Positions 53,970 to 63,840 of a stretch of 64,000 bases of DNA are shown in pieces. A program made the position numbers and the translations under genes. The notes under the pieces are model-generated. The model was given only the letters and a program-made list of their open reading frames with translations. It ran no database searches and was not told the DNA's origin. The stretch covers positions 34,634-98,633 of the forward strand of contig NZ_JAQWCQ010000006.1 of NCBI RefSeq assembly GCF_028705895.1, in the 5' to 3' direction. Source of the stretch: Massilibacteroides sp. Lineage in GTDB: Bacteria > Bacteroidota > Bacteroidia > Bacteroidales > Tannerellaceae. Within the stretch, counting starts at the first letter, position 1. Each line of letters starts with the position of its first letter.

Positions 53970-55505
53970 TTAATAACCTGTGTTTTGATCCATATTGGGG
54001 TTTTCAACAACTTCATCCGAAGGTAGAGGGAAGTTGACGTTATAGTCCGAAAACTTGCAGTCAATCAGTAAAGAACTGAAATCTAATTTCTTTAAATCAA
54101 TTTCTCCTGCGATATGTCTTCTTCTTAAATCCCACCAGCGATGGCCTTCTTCAAAGGCTAACTCAAGGCGTCTTTCCTGAAATATCCATTCCAGAACAGT
54201 CTGTGCATTTGATTCGGACGTGTTACGATCAACCGGAATTGCAGAGGGTGCGCCTTCTACGGAATTGCGCGCTCTTTCTCTTATTTGATTAACTAAGCCG
54301 ATAGCTTCACTTAAGCTTCCGTTACTTCTGACAATAGCCTCTGCTTTCAGGAGTAATACATCAGCATATCTTAATATACGAGGATTATTTACAGAAACAC
54401 CATTAGATGATCCTCCATTTGCATAACGATTGTTCCTAAGATATTTCATGACATTGATCAGGTTTGTCGCGTCCGGATTAATATTGTAATCTTTTCTCGG
54501 GTCGCCTTCGTCATACGCTTTTTGAATTGACTCTGTCGCGGAAAAGTAAGAATTACCGATCCAGGTAGGTAATTGACTGAACATACCCAGATAATGTCCG
54601 ATTTCTCCGATAACGGCGAAGGCATCGTTTCCTCCTGCACCACCCACAAATGGATTTACGTTAGCTGGTGAGTCATTTGCCTGATATTCAAAAAGTGATT
54701 CTTCATTATTCTCATGTTCGATAGAAAAGTTTTCTCCATACACTGAAGTCAGACTAACCCCTTTTATTGAATTAAAATCAGCAATTGCTTCTGTGAAATC
54801 TGTCGTAGTTTTGTTTACTGTTCCCCTGAAGACAAGACATTTTCCTCTAAGTCCGAATGCCGAATTTTTAACAAGCCGGCCTTTGTATTCTGCGCTCCAG
54901 CTTTCCGGAAGCAGTTCGGACGCCAATTTTAAGTCGATAATGGCCTGATCGAGAAGCTGTGTTCCGGTGGTGTTCGGTGGATAAGCATCATTAATGTCTG
55001 TAATTCTTTCCGTAATTAACGGTGCCGTTCCAAACACGTTCCAGAGATTAAAATAAGCCAATGAACGAAGAAACAAAGCTTCTCCTTTGTTGTAGTTTAA
55101 TAACTCCGGTTTCGATTGGTAGATTTTCTCTCCGTTTTCTTCTATTTTTTCAAGCACAGTATTTGCCCTTGCGATCAACTGATATGCAAATTGATAATAC
55201 AAGGTAAGCTGACTTGATGATCCGCTTAGACCTGTGAAATTTTCGAATGCGTAAGCGGCCGGACTGGTCAGGTCATCTGACGGTAATAGCGTAATTGGTA
55301 ACAAATGGTTGTTTTGTCCACCTCGGAAACCATAGAAAAAAGAGACTTTCTGATAGACACCGAATATAGCTTGTTGCATCTGATCTTCATTCTGGAAAAA
55401 ACTGGCCTCCGTATCTCCGATTGGATCCAGATTTATCGTATCGGTATCACAGGCACTTATTACTAAAAAAAGTGCCATTAAAACGGATATTACTATTTTA
55501 TTCAT
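53970..55505 (-). CDS. SusD/RagB-family lipoprotein of the uronate-glycan PUL
   Basis: This 511-residue outer-membrane lipoprotein has lipobox VISAC (Cys19). The N-terminal SusD_3-type region includes DPIGDTEASFFQNEDQMQQA. TPR-like helices follow (LFLRSLAYFNLWNVFGTAPL), then the RagB/SusD part (NPRILRYADVLLLKAEAIVR, WIFQERRLELAFEEGHRWWD). It lies 24 bp after the STN-type susC gene. Binding of a uronic-acid glycan is inferred from the lyase and GH88 genes beyond the gap. Confidence 0.93.
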   Translation of the reverse strand: MNKIVISVLMALFLVISACDTDTINLDPIGDTEASFFQNEDQMQQAIFGVYQKVSFFYGFRGGQNNHLLPITLLPSDDLTSPAAYAFENFTGLSGSSSQLTLYYQFAYQLIARANTVLEKIEENGEKIYQSKPELLNYNKGEALFLRSLAYFNLWNVFGTAPLITERITDINDAYPPNTTGTQLLDQAIIDLKLASELLPESWSAEYKGRLVKNSAFGLRGKCLVFRGTVNKTTTDFTEAIADFNSIKGVSLTSVYGENFSIEHENNEESLFEYQANDSPANVNPFVGGAGGNDAFAVIGEIGHYLGMFSQLPTWIGNSYFSATESIQKAYDEGDPRKDYNINPDATNLINVMKYLRNNRYANGGSSNGVSVNNPRILRYADVLLLKAEAIVRSNGSLSEAIGLVNQIRERARNSVEGAPSAIPVDRNTSESNAQTVLEWIFQERRLELAFEEGHRWWDLRRRHIAGEIDLKKLDFSSLLIDCKFSDYNVNFPLPSDEVVENPNMDQNTGY

Positions 55506-55529
55506 AATACTTCAATTTATAGGTTATAA

Positions 55530-58500
55530 TCAAAAACTAAGATTAGCACCGAATGTAAAGGTGGTTGGTGTTGTTATATTTTCCGGATCCAGATCGTTGT
55601 ATGATGATATAACGAACAGATTTGTTCCGGAGAAATAACAACGTAATTTCCGTATTCCGAGATTGGATAAAACAGAGGATTTGAAATTATATCCGATCTG
55701 GAAGTTCTGAAAACGGAAGAAACTGGCATCTTGTACGAAACGATCTGAGACGCGATTGTTTCCCGATGGATCACTTTGTATAGCACGCGGAATCTTGTTG
55801 GAATGATTTTCGGTTGTCCAACGGTCGCGATAGTCGGTCAGGAAGTTCTGTCCACCGCCAGCAATACTAAGAAGTCCTAAAGAATTAACCTTCTGAACAT
55901 CGCCCACGCCCCGGAAACCAAGTGTAATATCCCAATTTTTATAATCAGCACCTAAGTTAATACCATAGTAATATCCTGGTATTGTTTTTCCCAAATAAGT
56001 CTTATCATAATCATCGATCTTTCCGTCTGGGGAATAGTTTTTCAATGCGCCATCCGGATTACTATCTGTTGGAGCGCCATATAAGTCAACGTAACGTACA
56101 TCGCCCGGAGCTTTCTGTGAGCTATACCCTATATCATTGTTTTTTGCGACCCAATCAGCGACTTCTTGTTCTGTCTGGAAGATCCCATCTGTCTTTAATC
56201 CATAGATATAATTCATAGAATAGCCATCTTCAATTCTCAAATTTCCTGTTGTCGAGGGATTACCTCGGTAAAGGTTACTTACACGGTTTTTCACTGTTGT
56301 CAGGTTGGCAGATACATTAAAACCTATGTCCCCAATCTTATCATTGAACGATGTTTGCAATTCAATACCCTTGTTCGAAACCTCCGCAAGATTAATCACC
56401 GGCTTACTTAAAGCTCCGACTACCAATGGAAGACTGATTTGTTGTAAGATCCCATCGGTTTTACGATTATAATATTCTCCGGTGAAACTGAATCTATTGT
56501 TTAATGCTGTCAGGTCAAACCCCAAAGATAAAGTCGTAACAGTCTCCCAACTCATATCCTTAATAGGGAAGTCTCCTAATGCTGCCGCTTGATATATTGT
56601 TCCGCTACCATCTCCATTGTCTCCAAAAGCCGCTTTCGGGTTAACGTTCAGCAACGAAAGATAAGCATAATCACGGGTCTCCTGATTTCCTGACTTACCC
56701 CAGCCTCCACGAAGTTTTAAATCGTCAAGCCAGTTAATCTCTTCCATGAATTTTTCCGAAGAAATACGCCATGCTCCGGCAAAAGCAGGAAATGTACCCC
56801 ATTTATAACCGGGACCGAATTTGGATGTACCATCTCTTCTGACTGTCACATCAAAATAATATTTACTGGCAAAATTGTAGCTTAAACGTCCCATATAACC
56901 AATCAAACCGGAATAGTACCTTTCATAGAATGCATTTTTATTTGCTGCATCCCACCCTTCATTTATATAATGCTGTTCCCAATTAGGTATAGGAGAATTC
57001 TTTTCCACTGAAATACTTTTTACACGCCATTTAATATCCTGATCCATAGCGTTAAGAACAAGGTCAACGGTATGTTCCCCAAATGTATTATTGTAACCTA
57101 TCAAAAGTTCCTTTACAAAGTTTACGTTCTCGGTTTCTCTTAAATTGTATCTGTTCCCTTCTCCTGTATATAAAACCCCTTTTCCAATTTCATACAAACC
57201 TCTTTCTGGTTCGACGTATCCATCGGCTTTCTGCGTATAATAGTCAAAGCTGAAAGTCCCCTTAACACGGAAGCCTTTGAACGGAGTTAATTCCGCATAA
57301 AAAGTACCGATATTACGTAGCAGATCCGTTTTTGCTACCTGATGTTCTGCCTGTCCTAAAAAGTTATTGATCGTTGCCTGACCATAACCATAAGGGAGTA
57401 ATTTCCCATCAACAGTACGAGCTGTACTTGCCAGTCCATTGGTTTGGTTCGAATCATATAATGGTTGCCATGGCATCATAAACGAAACACCTGTAAACGA
57501 AGGTTGCGTTTCTGAATCTGTGCGGGAATAAGCGAAACGGAATGATTCTCCCAGTTTTAACCAGTTTCCTAATTTATGATCAGAATTCAGGAAGAATGAA
57601 AAACGGTCGAAAGAACTTTTATAGATGGCCTCATCTTGTTTAGCATATCCGGCGCCTAAAGCATAATTTGTTGCCCTATTTCCTCCGGATACACTGATGT
57701 TATAATCCTGTATGGCTGCGTTTTCCTGTAGCATGGCATCCATCCAGTCATCCCTATAATCCGGACTATTACCTAAATACTGAGAAGAATTCTTATCGAA
57801 GAACGGATAATACTGGTCTTTTACATAGGCCGGATTTGCATCGATCGCTTCCAAGCTCATATTAATATATTCCTGCATGGAAACCGTATCGTATCTTTTG
57901 AATATATTCTGTATCCCATAACTCATGGAGAAATCAACATTAGTACGTCCTTCAGACCCTCTTTTCGTTGTGATAAGAATAACACCATTCGAAGCCCTTA
58001 CCCCATAAATAGCTGTTGCCGAAGCATCTTTTAAGACTGAGATAGATTCGATATCATTCGGATTGATCAGGTTGAAAATATTAATACCTCCGCGTAATGT
58101 TTGTAAACGAGCATCGCTTGAACTTGCCCCTCCTTCGGTCAAAGGAATTCCATCAATTACGTACAGCGGATCATTGTATCCTAAGGTACTTACCCCACGG
58201 ATACGGATTTCAGGTCTGGCTGTCGGGCTACTTCCCGGATTGCTTACAAATACACCTGCCATTTTTCCCTGCATAGCAAATTCAGGAGACATGGTCTTGT
58301 TATTTGATATTTCGTCCGAACTTATTTGTGCAACAGCTCCTGTCAGGTCTTTTTTCGTACGAGAACCATAACCTATGACAACAACTTCATCCAGGTTTTT
58401 GGAGGATTCTGTCAATGTTATGTTGAAACTTGTTTTTCCTTTTACCGGAATTTCTTGTGATTCATAACCTATATATGAAATCTGTATAATACCATTTTCG

Positions 58501-58949
58501 GGAACATCCAACATGAAATTTCCATTTATATCCGTAATTGTTCCATGATTAGTTCCCTTAATCATAATACTTGCGCCAATTACAGATTCATTTTGTGGAT
58601 CAAGTACCACCCCGCTAATGCGTTTTGTCTGTTGGTTTACTTCATTTAATCTTTGCGAGATTACAATCATTTTACCCTCTATTGAATAGCTTAAATCGCT
58701 ATCCAGAATACTTGATAAGACTTCGTCAATGCTTGAGTCTTTAAATTCATGAGTGATTTTCTTATTCTCATTCACTTCATTCTTTTTGTAAATTATGGAA
58801 TATTGGAGTTGACGCTCAACTTCTTCCAATACCTCTTTTAAAGAAGCTTGTCTGAATTGGTGGGTTATTTTCTGAGCATTAATAACAAATGACCCGGAAA
58901 ACAGAATGGTCAGTATCAATGCTCTACCCATGATTTTTTTATACATCAT
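55530..58949 (-). CDS. SusC-family TonB-dependent transporter with STN signalling domain
   Basis: This 1139-residue transporter has a signal peptide (MGRALILTILFSGSFVINAQ). An N-terminal STN domain covers about 25-105 (FRQASLKEVLEEVERQLQYS, DSSIDEVLSSILDSDLSYS). Then come the carboxypeptidase-regulatory-like domain (GVVLDPQNESVIGASIMIKG), the TonB-box region (LDEVVVIGYGSRTKKDLTGA), the plug (MQGKMAGVFVSNPGSSPT) and the barrel ending in FGANLSF. The STN domain contacts a FecR-type anti-sigma factor, and fecR and sigma genes lie directly upstream. Ligand uptake should thus trigger expression of the locus. Confidence 0.95.
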   Translation of the reverse strand: MMYKKIMGRALILTILFSGSFVINAQKITHQFRQASLKEVLEEVERQLQYSIIYKKNEVNENKKITHEFKDSSIDEVLSSILDSDLSYSIEGKMIVISQRLNEVNQQTKRISGVVLDPQNESVIGASIMIKGTNHGTITDINGNFMLDVPENGIIQISYIGYESQEIPVKGKTSFNITLTESSKNLDEVVVIGYGSRTKKDLTGAVAQISSDEISNNKTMSPEFAMQGKMAGVFVSNPGSSPTARPEIRIRGVSTLGYNDPLYVIDGIPLTEGGASSSDARLQTLRGGINIFNLINPNDIESISVLKDASATAIYGVRASNGVILITTKRGSEGRTNVDFSMSYGIQNIFKRYDTVSMQEYINMSLEAIDANPAYVKDQYYPFFDKNSSQYLGNSPDYRDDWMDAMLQENAAIQDYNISVSGGNRATNYALGAGYAKQDEAIYKSSFDRFSFFLNSDHKLGNWLKLGESFRFAYSRTDSETQPSFTGVSFMMPWQPLYDSNQTNGLASTARTVDGKLLPYGYGQATINNFLGQAEHQVAKTDLLRNIGTFYAELTPFKGFRVKGTFSFDYYTQKADGYVEPERGLYEIGKGVLYTGEGNRYNLRETENVNFVKELLIGYNNTFGEHTVDLVLNAMDQDIKWRVKSISVEKNSPIPNWEQHYINEGWDAANKNAFYERYYSGLIGYMGRLSYNFASKYYFDVTVRRDGTSKFGPGYKWGTFPAFAGAWRISSEKFMEEINWLDDLKLRGGWGKSGNQETRDYAYLSLLNVNPKAAFGDNGDGSGTIYQAAALGDFPIKDMSWETVTTLSLGFDLTALNNRFSFTGEYYNRKTDGILQQISLPLVVGALSKPVINLAEVSNKGIELQTSFNDKIGDIGFNVSANLTTVKNRVSNLYRGNPSTTGNLRIEDGYSMNYIYGLKTDGIFQTEQEVADWVAKNNDIGYSSQKAPGDVRYVDLYGAPTDSNPDGALKNYSPDGKIDDYDKTYLGKTIPGYYYGINLGADYKNWDITLGFRGVGDVQKVNSLGLLSIAGGGQNFLTDYRDRWTTENHSNKIPRAIQSDPSGNNRVSDRFVQDASFFRFQNFQIGYNFKSSVLSNLGIRKLRCYFSGTNLFVISSYNDLDPENITTPTTFTFGANLSF

Positions 58950-59007
58950 AAGAATAATGATTAATAAATTAGTAATAGATCGAAAGAAATATAGTTAACA
59001 AAAAGCG

Positions 59008-60003
59008 CTATTGTTTCATTATATATATGTCCCGGTCGTTTCTTTCAAACCGGATTTCTATGACTTGAGAAAGAGCTTGCAAAAACTGTCCAATGGTTTC
59101 TTCGTTTCGAAGGGAGACTTTGAATTTTTCGTCTTTCTCAAGTGCTTCATCTAAATAAATATTTACATCGTATTTTCGTGATAGCCTTATAGCAAGTTCA
59201 CTTAATGTGATTTCATCATACTCGATCCGTCCGTCTATCCAGGATTTATATTGATATGCCTGAACTGCATGACGTAAAAACTGTCCGCTTGCTTTATTCA
59301 AACTCAATAATTCTCCAGGTCTAAGATTGACGGTTTTATTTTGAGCGATAACATCAATACTTCCCTCAATAAGAGTTACAGATGATGTTGGGTCTTCTTC
59401 GTAGGAATTGATATTGAATTTAGTTCCTTTGACTAATACATCATAATGAGATGTTTTGACAAGAAACGGACTCTGATCTTGTAATTTGTTGACTTCAAAA
59501 TAGGCCTCACCTTCCAACTCTACCTCCCGGTTGTTATTCCCGAATCCGGCAGAATAGCGCAATGTGGATCCCGCATTCAACCAAACTGTACTGCCGTCGG
59601 TCAATACTATCCGGCTTTTCTCTCCTGGAGCAGTCATCAACGTATAATAGGGTTGCTTCTGATTGGATTGATACAACAGGAATGAACCGATTGAACTGAC
59701 AGCGATAAGTAAAACTGCCGCTACCGCTGCAATTATTTTTCGGAGTGTAAATACGGATTTCTTTTTATCAGCTAAGAACGAATCCCGGATTACCATCCGT
59801 TGCTGAAGCTGTTTCCAGTCTTTTTGAACGGACAGATTTTTATCCGAAGAAGCTATCCATTCCTTTTCCCATTGACGGAACAGCGTTAAATGGGCATCAT
59901 CTGATGAAATAAAATCGAATAGCATTCCCTCTTCTTGCAAAGAGATCGTACCGTTAAAATAGGCTAACGCTAACTGGTGATATTTTTCATTCAGCTTTTC
60001 CAT
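59008..60003 (-). CDS. FecR-type anti-sigma factor
   Basis: The ATG at 60003 (MEKLNEKYHQLALAYFNGTI) is preferred over an earlier in-frame start nine codons upstream. The 331-residue protein has a cytoplasmic sigma-binding part (about 1-85), one transmembrane helix (IIAAVAAVLLIAVSSIGSFL), a periplasmic FecR domain (LMTAPGEKSRIVLTDGSTVW, LEGEAYFEVN, VLVKGTKFNINSY) and a C-terminal DUF4974/STN-like domain (YDEITLSELAIRLSRKYDVN). It relays the signal from the STN-bearing SusC to the sigma factor encoded upstream. Confidence 0.94.
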   Translation of the reverse strand: MEKLNEKYHQLALAYFNGTISLQEEGMLFDFISSDDAHLTLFRQWEKEWIASSDKNLSVQKDWKQLQQRMVIRDSFLADKKKSVFTLRKIIAAVAAVLLIAVSSIGSFLLYQSNQKQPYYTLMTAPGEKSRIVLTDGSTVWLNAGSTLRYSAGFGNNNREVELEGEAYFEVNKLQDQSPFLVKTSHYDVLVKGTKFNINSYEEDPTSSVTLIEGSIDVIAQNKTVNLRPGELLSLNKASGQFLRHAVQAYQYKSWIDGRIEYDEITLSELAIRLSRKYDVNIYLDEALEKDEKFKVSLRNEETIGQFLQALSQVIEIRFERNDRDIYIMKQ

Positions 60004-60075
60004 GTTCTTGCTTTCTAAATGATATAACAACTGAGTTCTCTTTTACCCAACCCTTAGTTCCTGTTTTTTTTAGAA

Positions 60076-60693
60076 TTATTTATCGTTCAGCAGCCAGGCA
60101 AGGATAATGATGTAAATATCAAGAGGATATTTATCTTTAAAGTGTTTTGAAAAATAAGACAAGGCCCGGGTTATATGTTTTTCCACAGCAGTTGTAGAAA
60201 TATTAAGCTTTTCTGCGATTTCTCTGTTCTTTAGGTTTTTGAAACGGCTCAACAGGAAAACTTCTTTGCAGGTGGAAGGAAGACGATCTATCACCTGCTT
60301 GATCTGATCTTGCAATTCATGATATAAAATGGCCTGTTCGGGATTCAGGCTGAGGTCGGTATGGTAAAGCTCTTCTTTTCCTTCTATTGATGCGAGGTAT
60401 TCGATATTGTATTGATCAACAATATGAAGATGTTTTAAATAATTCAGGCAGGCATTTCTCACCATAGCAAAAAGCAAAGACGAAAGAGAAGCATCATGCA
60501 ACAAGCTTCTTTTCTCCCAAAAACGAAGGAAGCTCTCCTGCACAATATCGTTGACTGCTTCTTCCTCATAGACAAAGCGTGAAGCATATCCTTTCAAGCG
60601 CGGATAATAAGACTCAAATAAGAATTTGAAAGCGTCTTGATTTCCGTTTTTTATTTCTTTGAACAAAAAGGTCTCGTCCGAGAAATTTGTCAT
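60076..60693 (-). CDS. ECF RNA polymerase sigma factor (FecI/sigma-70 family)
   Basis: This 205-residue sigma factor has region 2 (LFESYYPRLKGYASRFVYEE, VQESFLRFWEKRS) and region 4 (LPSTCKEVFLLSRFKNLKNR, EIAEKLNISTTAVEKHITRA). There is no region 1 or 3, as in ECF factors. The length and the C-terminal hydrophobic tail (PLDIYIIILAWLL) are usual for Bacteroidetes. It heads the sigma-fecR-susC-susD order and should activate the susC promoter when released by FecR. Confidence 0.95.
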   Translation of the reverse strand: MTNFSDETFLFKEIKNGNQDAFKFLFESYYPRLKGYASRFVYEEEAVNDIVQESFLRFWEKRSLLHDASLSSLLFAMVRNACLNYLKHLHIVDQYNIEYLASIEGKEELYHTDLSLNPEQAILYHELQDQIKQVIDRLPSTCKEVFLLSRFKNLKNREIAEKLNISTTAVEKHITRALSYFSKHFKDKYPLDIYIIILAWLLNDK

Positions 60694-60716
60694 ACGATAT
60701 TAATATTGTGTCATTA

Positions 60717-60745
60717 CAAACATAATAAAAAGAATTAAAAGCAAA
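60717..60745 (-). promoter_or_regulatory. Possible promoter of the sigma/fecR operon
   Basis: On the minus strand TATGTTTG (60717-60724) fits TAnnTTTG, with TTTG at 60742-60745 (spacing 17, slightly short). It lies 24 bases before the sigma-factor ATG. Confidence 0.4.
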
Positions 60746-60867
60746 ATACATGATCCGCGTATTATTATAAAGGAACATCAATACAACCTAAACATATTTC
60801 TGACAATACAGCTCTTTAGTTTTTACTTTTGAGGCAAGTTCTTTACAAGGGATTTCTGAATTCGTTA

Positions 60868-60875
60868 CCTTTGCG
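60868..60875 (+). promoter_or_regulatory. -7 promoter element before the dipeptidyl peptidase III gene
   Basis: TACCTTTG matches TAnnTTTG, 30 bases before the ATG at 60906. No proper -33 box was seen. Confidence 0.5.
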
Positions 60876-60905
60876 TGTATCCTTTATATTAAGTTGTCAG
60901 AGAAA

Positions 60906-62960
60906 ATGAAAAAAACAATGGTATTTATGTTAGGAGTAGGTATGGCTTTTTCTTCCTGTTCGGAAGGGAATAAGAAGGCGGAAACAAAGGAGAATGAGTT
61001 TAGTTATACAGTTGATCGGTTTGCCGATTTGGAAATATTGCGCTATCAGGTGCCGGGCTTTGAGGCGCTGTCTTTAAATCAAAAACAATTGCTATATCAT
61101 CTGTCGGAAGCGGCTTTGATGGGGCGTGATATTTTGTTTGATCAGAATTGCCGGTACAATCTGGCTGTACGCCGTACGCTGGAAGCGATTTATGCGAATT
61201 TTAATGGCGATCGTAAGTCGGCCGATTTTAAAGCGCTGGAAGTCTATCTGAAACGGGTTTGGTTTTCGAATGGTATCCATCATCATTATGCGGAGGATAA
61301 ATTCTTTCCTGAATTTTCGCGGGCTTTCTTTGCCGACTGTGTGACGCAATTACCGGAAGATTTAGTTCCGCTTCGTACCAGGCAAACCACCGAACAGTTT
61401 ATTTCGGAACTGACTGATGTGATTTTTTCTACTGAAATACTTACGAAACGAACTGTACAGAGTGGCGACGAGGATATCATCAAAGCATCTGCCAATAATT
61501 ATTATGCGGGTGACCTGACGCAAAAGGAGGTCGAGGATTTCTATGATGCGATGAAAGATCCAAATGATAGCACGCCTATCTCTTATGGTCTGAATAGTCG
61601 TTTGGTGAAGGAAAACGGAATCATCCAAGAGAAAGTCTGGAAAGTAGGAGGACTTTATACGCAGGCGATAGAACAGATTGTTGCCGAACTTCAGAAGGCG
61701 GTTCCTTTCGCTGAAAACGAAAAACAAAAAGCTGTAATCGAAACTCTTATTGATTACTATAAAACCGGAGATCTGAAGACATTCGATGCTTATGCTGTAT
61801 TGTGGGTAAAGGATACCGACTCGGAAGTGGACTTTGTTAATGGTTTTACGGAAACGTATGGAGATCCGTTAGGCATGAAAGCCAGTTGGGAATCAACGGT
61901 CAACTTTATTAATAGGGAAGCCACCAAGCGTACAAAACTAATCAGCGATAATGCGCAATGGTTTGAAGATCATTCTCCGATTGACGATCGGTTCCGTAAA
62001 AAGGAAGTAAAGGGAGTGACCGCCAAAGTGATTACGGTTTCCATGTTGGGTGGCGATTGTTATCCCGCCACTCCGATCGGAATAAACCTTCCTAATGCGG
62101 ACTGGATCAGAAGGGATCACGGATCAAAATCGGTGACGATTGAGAATATTACTGAAGCTTATGATAAAGCATCGCAAGGAAATGGCTTCAGTGAAGAATT
62201 TGTCTGGAGTGATACCGAACGCGGGTTATTGAAGAAATACGGATTTATGACGGACAATCTGCACACGGATTTGCACGAATGTCTCGGACATGGATCAGGA
62301 ATTACATTGTCGGGTGTGGCTGCCGATGCTCTGAAAGCTTATTCTTCCACATTGGAAGAAGCCAGAGCCGATTTGTTCGGACTCTATTATATTGCCGATG
62401 CCAAAATCGTAGAACTCGGTCTTCTTCCTGATGCCGAAGCCTATAAGGCAGAATATTATAAATTCATGATGAATGGTTTGATGACGCAGCTTGTCCGTAT
62501 CGAGTTAGGTAAAAATATCGAAGAGGCACATATGCGTAACCGTCAGTTGATCGCCCGGTGGGTGTACGAAAAGGGGCAGGCGGAGAATGTAGTGGAATTG
62601 AAACAGCGTGATGGAGAAACCTATGTAGTTATCAATGATTATCAGAAACTGCGCAGCCTGTTCGGACAATTGCTTGGTGAGGTGCAACGTTTGAAAAGCG
62701 AAGGCGACTTTGCTGCGGGCAAGAAATTAGTTGAGGACTATGCCGTACAAGTTGATCCGAAATTGCATGCCGAAATATTAGAACGCTATGCCAAACTCAA
62801 CTTAGCTCCCTACAAAGGATTTGTTAATCCAGTCATGAAAGAAGTGAAAAACAAGCAAGGAGAAGTGATTGATATCGCGCTTGATTATTCAGAAGGCTAT
62901 ACAGAACAAATGCTTCGTTATAGTCGGGATTACTCCTTCCTTCCAACCTATAATGAGTAA
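60906..62960 (+). CDS. Dipeptidyl peptidase III (M49 family), lipoprotein
   Basis: This zinc exopeptidase removes dipeptides from the N-terminus of short peptides. The ATG at 60906 (MKKTMVFMLGVGMAFSSCSE) gives a lipobox FSSC with Cys18; the earlier frame begins at TTG and is not needed. The 684-residue protein has the M49 zinc motif DLHECLGHGSG (His457, Glu458, His462) and the second motif TLEEARADLFGLYY with the third zinc Glu. The HECLGH form with five residues between the two His is typical of Bacteroidetes enzymes. The AlkD-like gene starts 6 bp after its stop, so they share a transcript. Confidence 0.94.
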   Translation: MKKTMVFMLGVGMAFSSCSEGNKKAETKENEFSYTVDRFADLEILRYQVPGFEALSLNQKQLLYHLSEAALMGRDILFDQNCRYNLAVRRTLEAIYANFNGDRKSADFKALEVYLKRVWFSNGIHHHYAEDKFFPEFSRAFFADCVTQLPEDLVPLRTRQTTEQFISELTDVIFSTEILTKRTVQSGDEDIIKASANNYYAGDLTQKEVEDFYDAMKDPNDSTPISYGLNSRLVKENGIIQEKVWKVGGLYTQAIEQIVAELQKAVPFAENEKQKAVIETLIDYYKTGDLKTFDAYAVLWVKDTDSEVDFVNGFTETYGDPLGMKASWESTVNFINREATKRTKLISDNAQWFEDHSPIDDRFRKKEVKGVTAKVITVSMLGGDCYPATPIGINLPNADWIRRDHGSKSVTIENITEAYDKASQGNGFSEEFVWSDTERGLLKKYGFMTDNLHTDLHECLGHGSGITLSGVAADALKAYSSTLEEARADLFGLYYIADAKIVELGLLPDAEAYKAEYYKFMMNGLMTQLVRIELGKNIEEAHMRNRQLIARWVYEKGQAENVVELKQRDGETYVVINDYQKLRSLFGQLLGEVQRLKSEGDFAAGKKLVEDYAVQVDPKLHAEILERYAKLNLAPYKGFVNPVMKEVKNKQGEVIDIALDYSEGYTEQMLRYSRDYSFLPTYNE

Positions 62961-62966
62961 ATAAAA

Positions 62967-63632
62967 ATGGAAGAAATAATCAAAGATATCCGGCTCCGGC
63001 TCCGCAAAGCAATGAATGGCGTAGTCTCTGCTAGTATGCGACAGAAAGGAATCGAATATAAACTTAATTTCGGAGTAGCCATACCGGAAATAAAAACGAT
63101 AGCCGCCGATTATACTCCCGATGCTGAGTTGGCTAAATGGCTTTGGGCGCAGGATGTGAGGGAACATAAGATCCTGGCCACATTATTATATCCGCATGAG
63201 GCATTTACCGAAGAAGAGGCAGAACGTTGGGTTGAAGAAATACGCTATCAGGAAATCGCCGAACAGTTTTGTGCTAATTTAGTTCAGTTTCTCTCTTTTG
63301 CGCTTTCATTAGCAGAACGTTGGATTGAAGATGAACGGGAGAATACACAAGTCTCCGGTTTTCTTCTATACGCCCGTTTATACACGCAGGGAAATACGTC
63401 GCTTTCCTCTGAAAAACTTTTGACAGAAGCTAAACGAGTTATGGATAAGGGAATATCCCGCCCTCAACGTGCCGCCTTGTTAGCCTTGAAACGCTATGGT
63501 CGTCTCGGAACAACTGAAGCAAAACAGGCTTTAGACAGTATAAAAGATTACCAAAATGCCGAGTCAAAAGAAAAACAAGAATTTTACAACGATCTGAAAT
63601 TTGAATTTGAGTATATTAATAATAATGTATAA
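62967..63632 (+). CDS. DNA alkylation repair protein (AlkD-like HEAT-repeat family)
   Basis: This 221-residue, all-helical protein has features of the DNA alkylation repair family (PF08713): MRQKGIEYKLNFGVAIPEIK, LAKWLWAQDVREHKILATLL, WVEEIRYQEIAEQFCANLVQ and QRAALLALKRYGRLGTTEAK. AlkD enzymes remove bulky N3- and N7-alkyl purines without base flipping. The assignment rests on overall pattern, not on a single catalytic residue. The Trp and Asp of AlkD (WVEE and DERE regions) may correspond but cannot be verified here. It overlaps no other gene and follows the dipeptidyl peptidase gene by 6 bp. Confidence 0.72.
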   Translation: MEEIIKDIRLRLRKAMNGVVSASMRQKGIEYKLNFGVAIPEIKTIAADYTPDAELAKWLWAQDVREHKILATLLYPHEAFTEEEAERWVEEIRYQEIAEQFCANLVQFLSFALSLAERWIEDERENTQVSGFLLYARLYTQGNTSLSSEKLLTEAKRVMDKGISRPQRAALLALKRYGRLGTTEAKQALDSIKDYQNAESKEKQEFYNDLKFEFEYINNNV

Positions 63633-63840
63633 AAGCCCTGGTGTTGGAAATTACCAGCATTAACGGGGTGTGTAATTTGCATTTTAACACGATGAAATTC
63701 CAAAATAACCTTTATATTTTTTTCGGATCAGTCCGAAACCCCGGTTGTTATTACACTTGGATTATGTCGTTTTTAATGGGATTACCTCGAGAGGTTAAAA
63801 CAAATCGTGGACAGCAAATATAAAAAAACGAAATAAAAAA
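63633..63840. other. Noncoding stretch after the AlkD-like gene
   Basis: A hairpin TTTCGGA-TCAG-TCCGAAA lies at 63721-63738. A short CTGGT/ACCAG stem is near 63645, a possible weak terminator. Otherwise no gene or site is supported before the repeat that ends the window. Confidence 0.5.
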
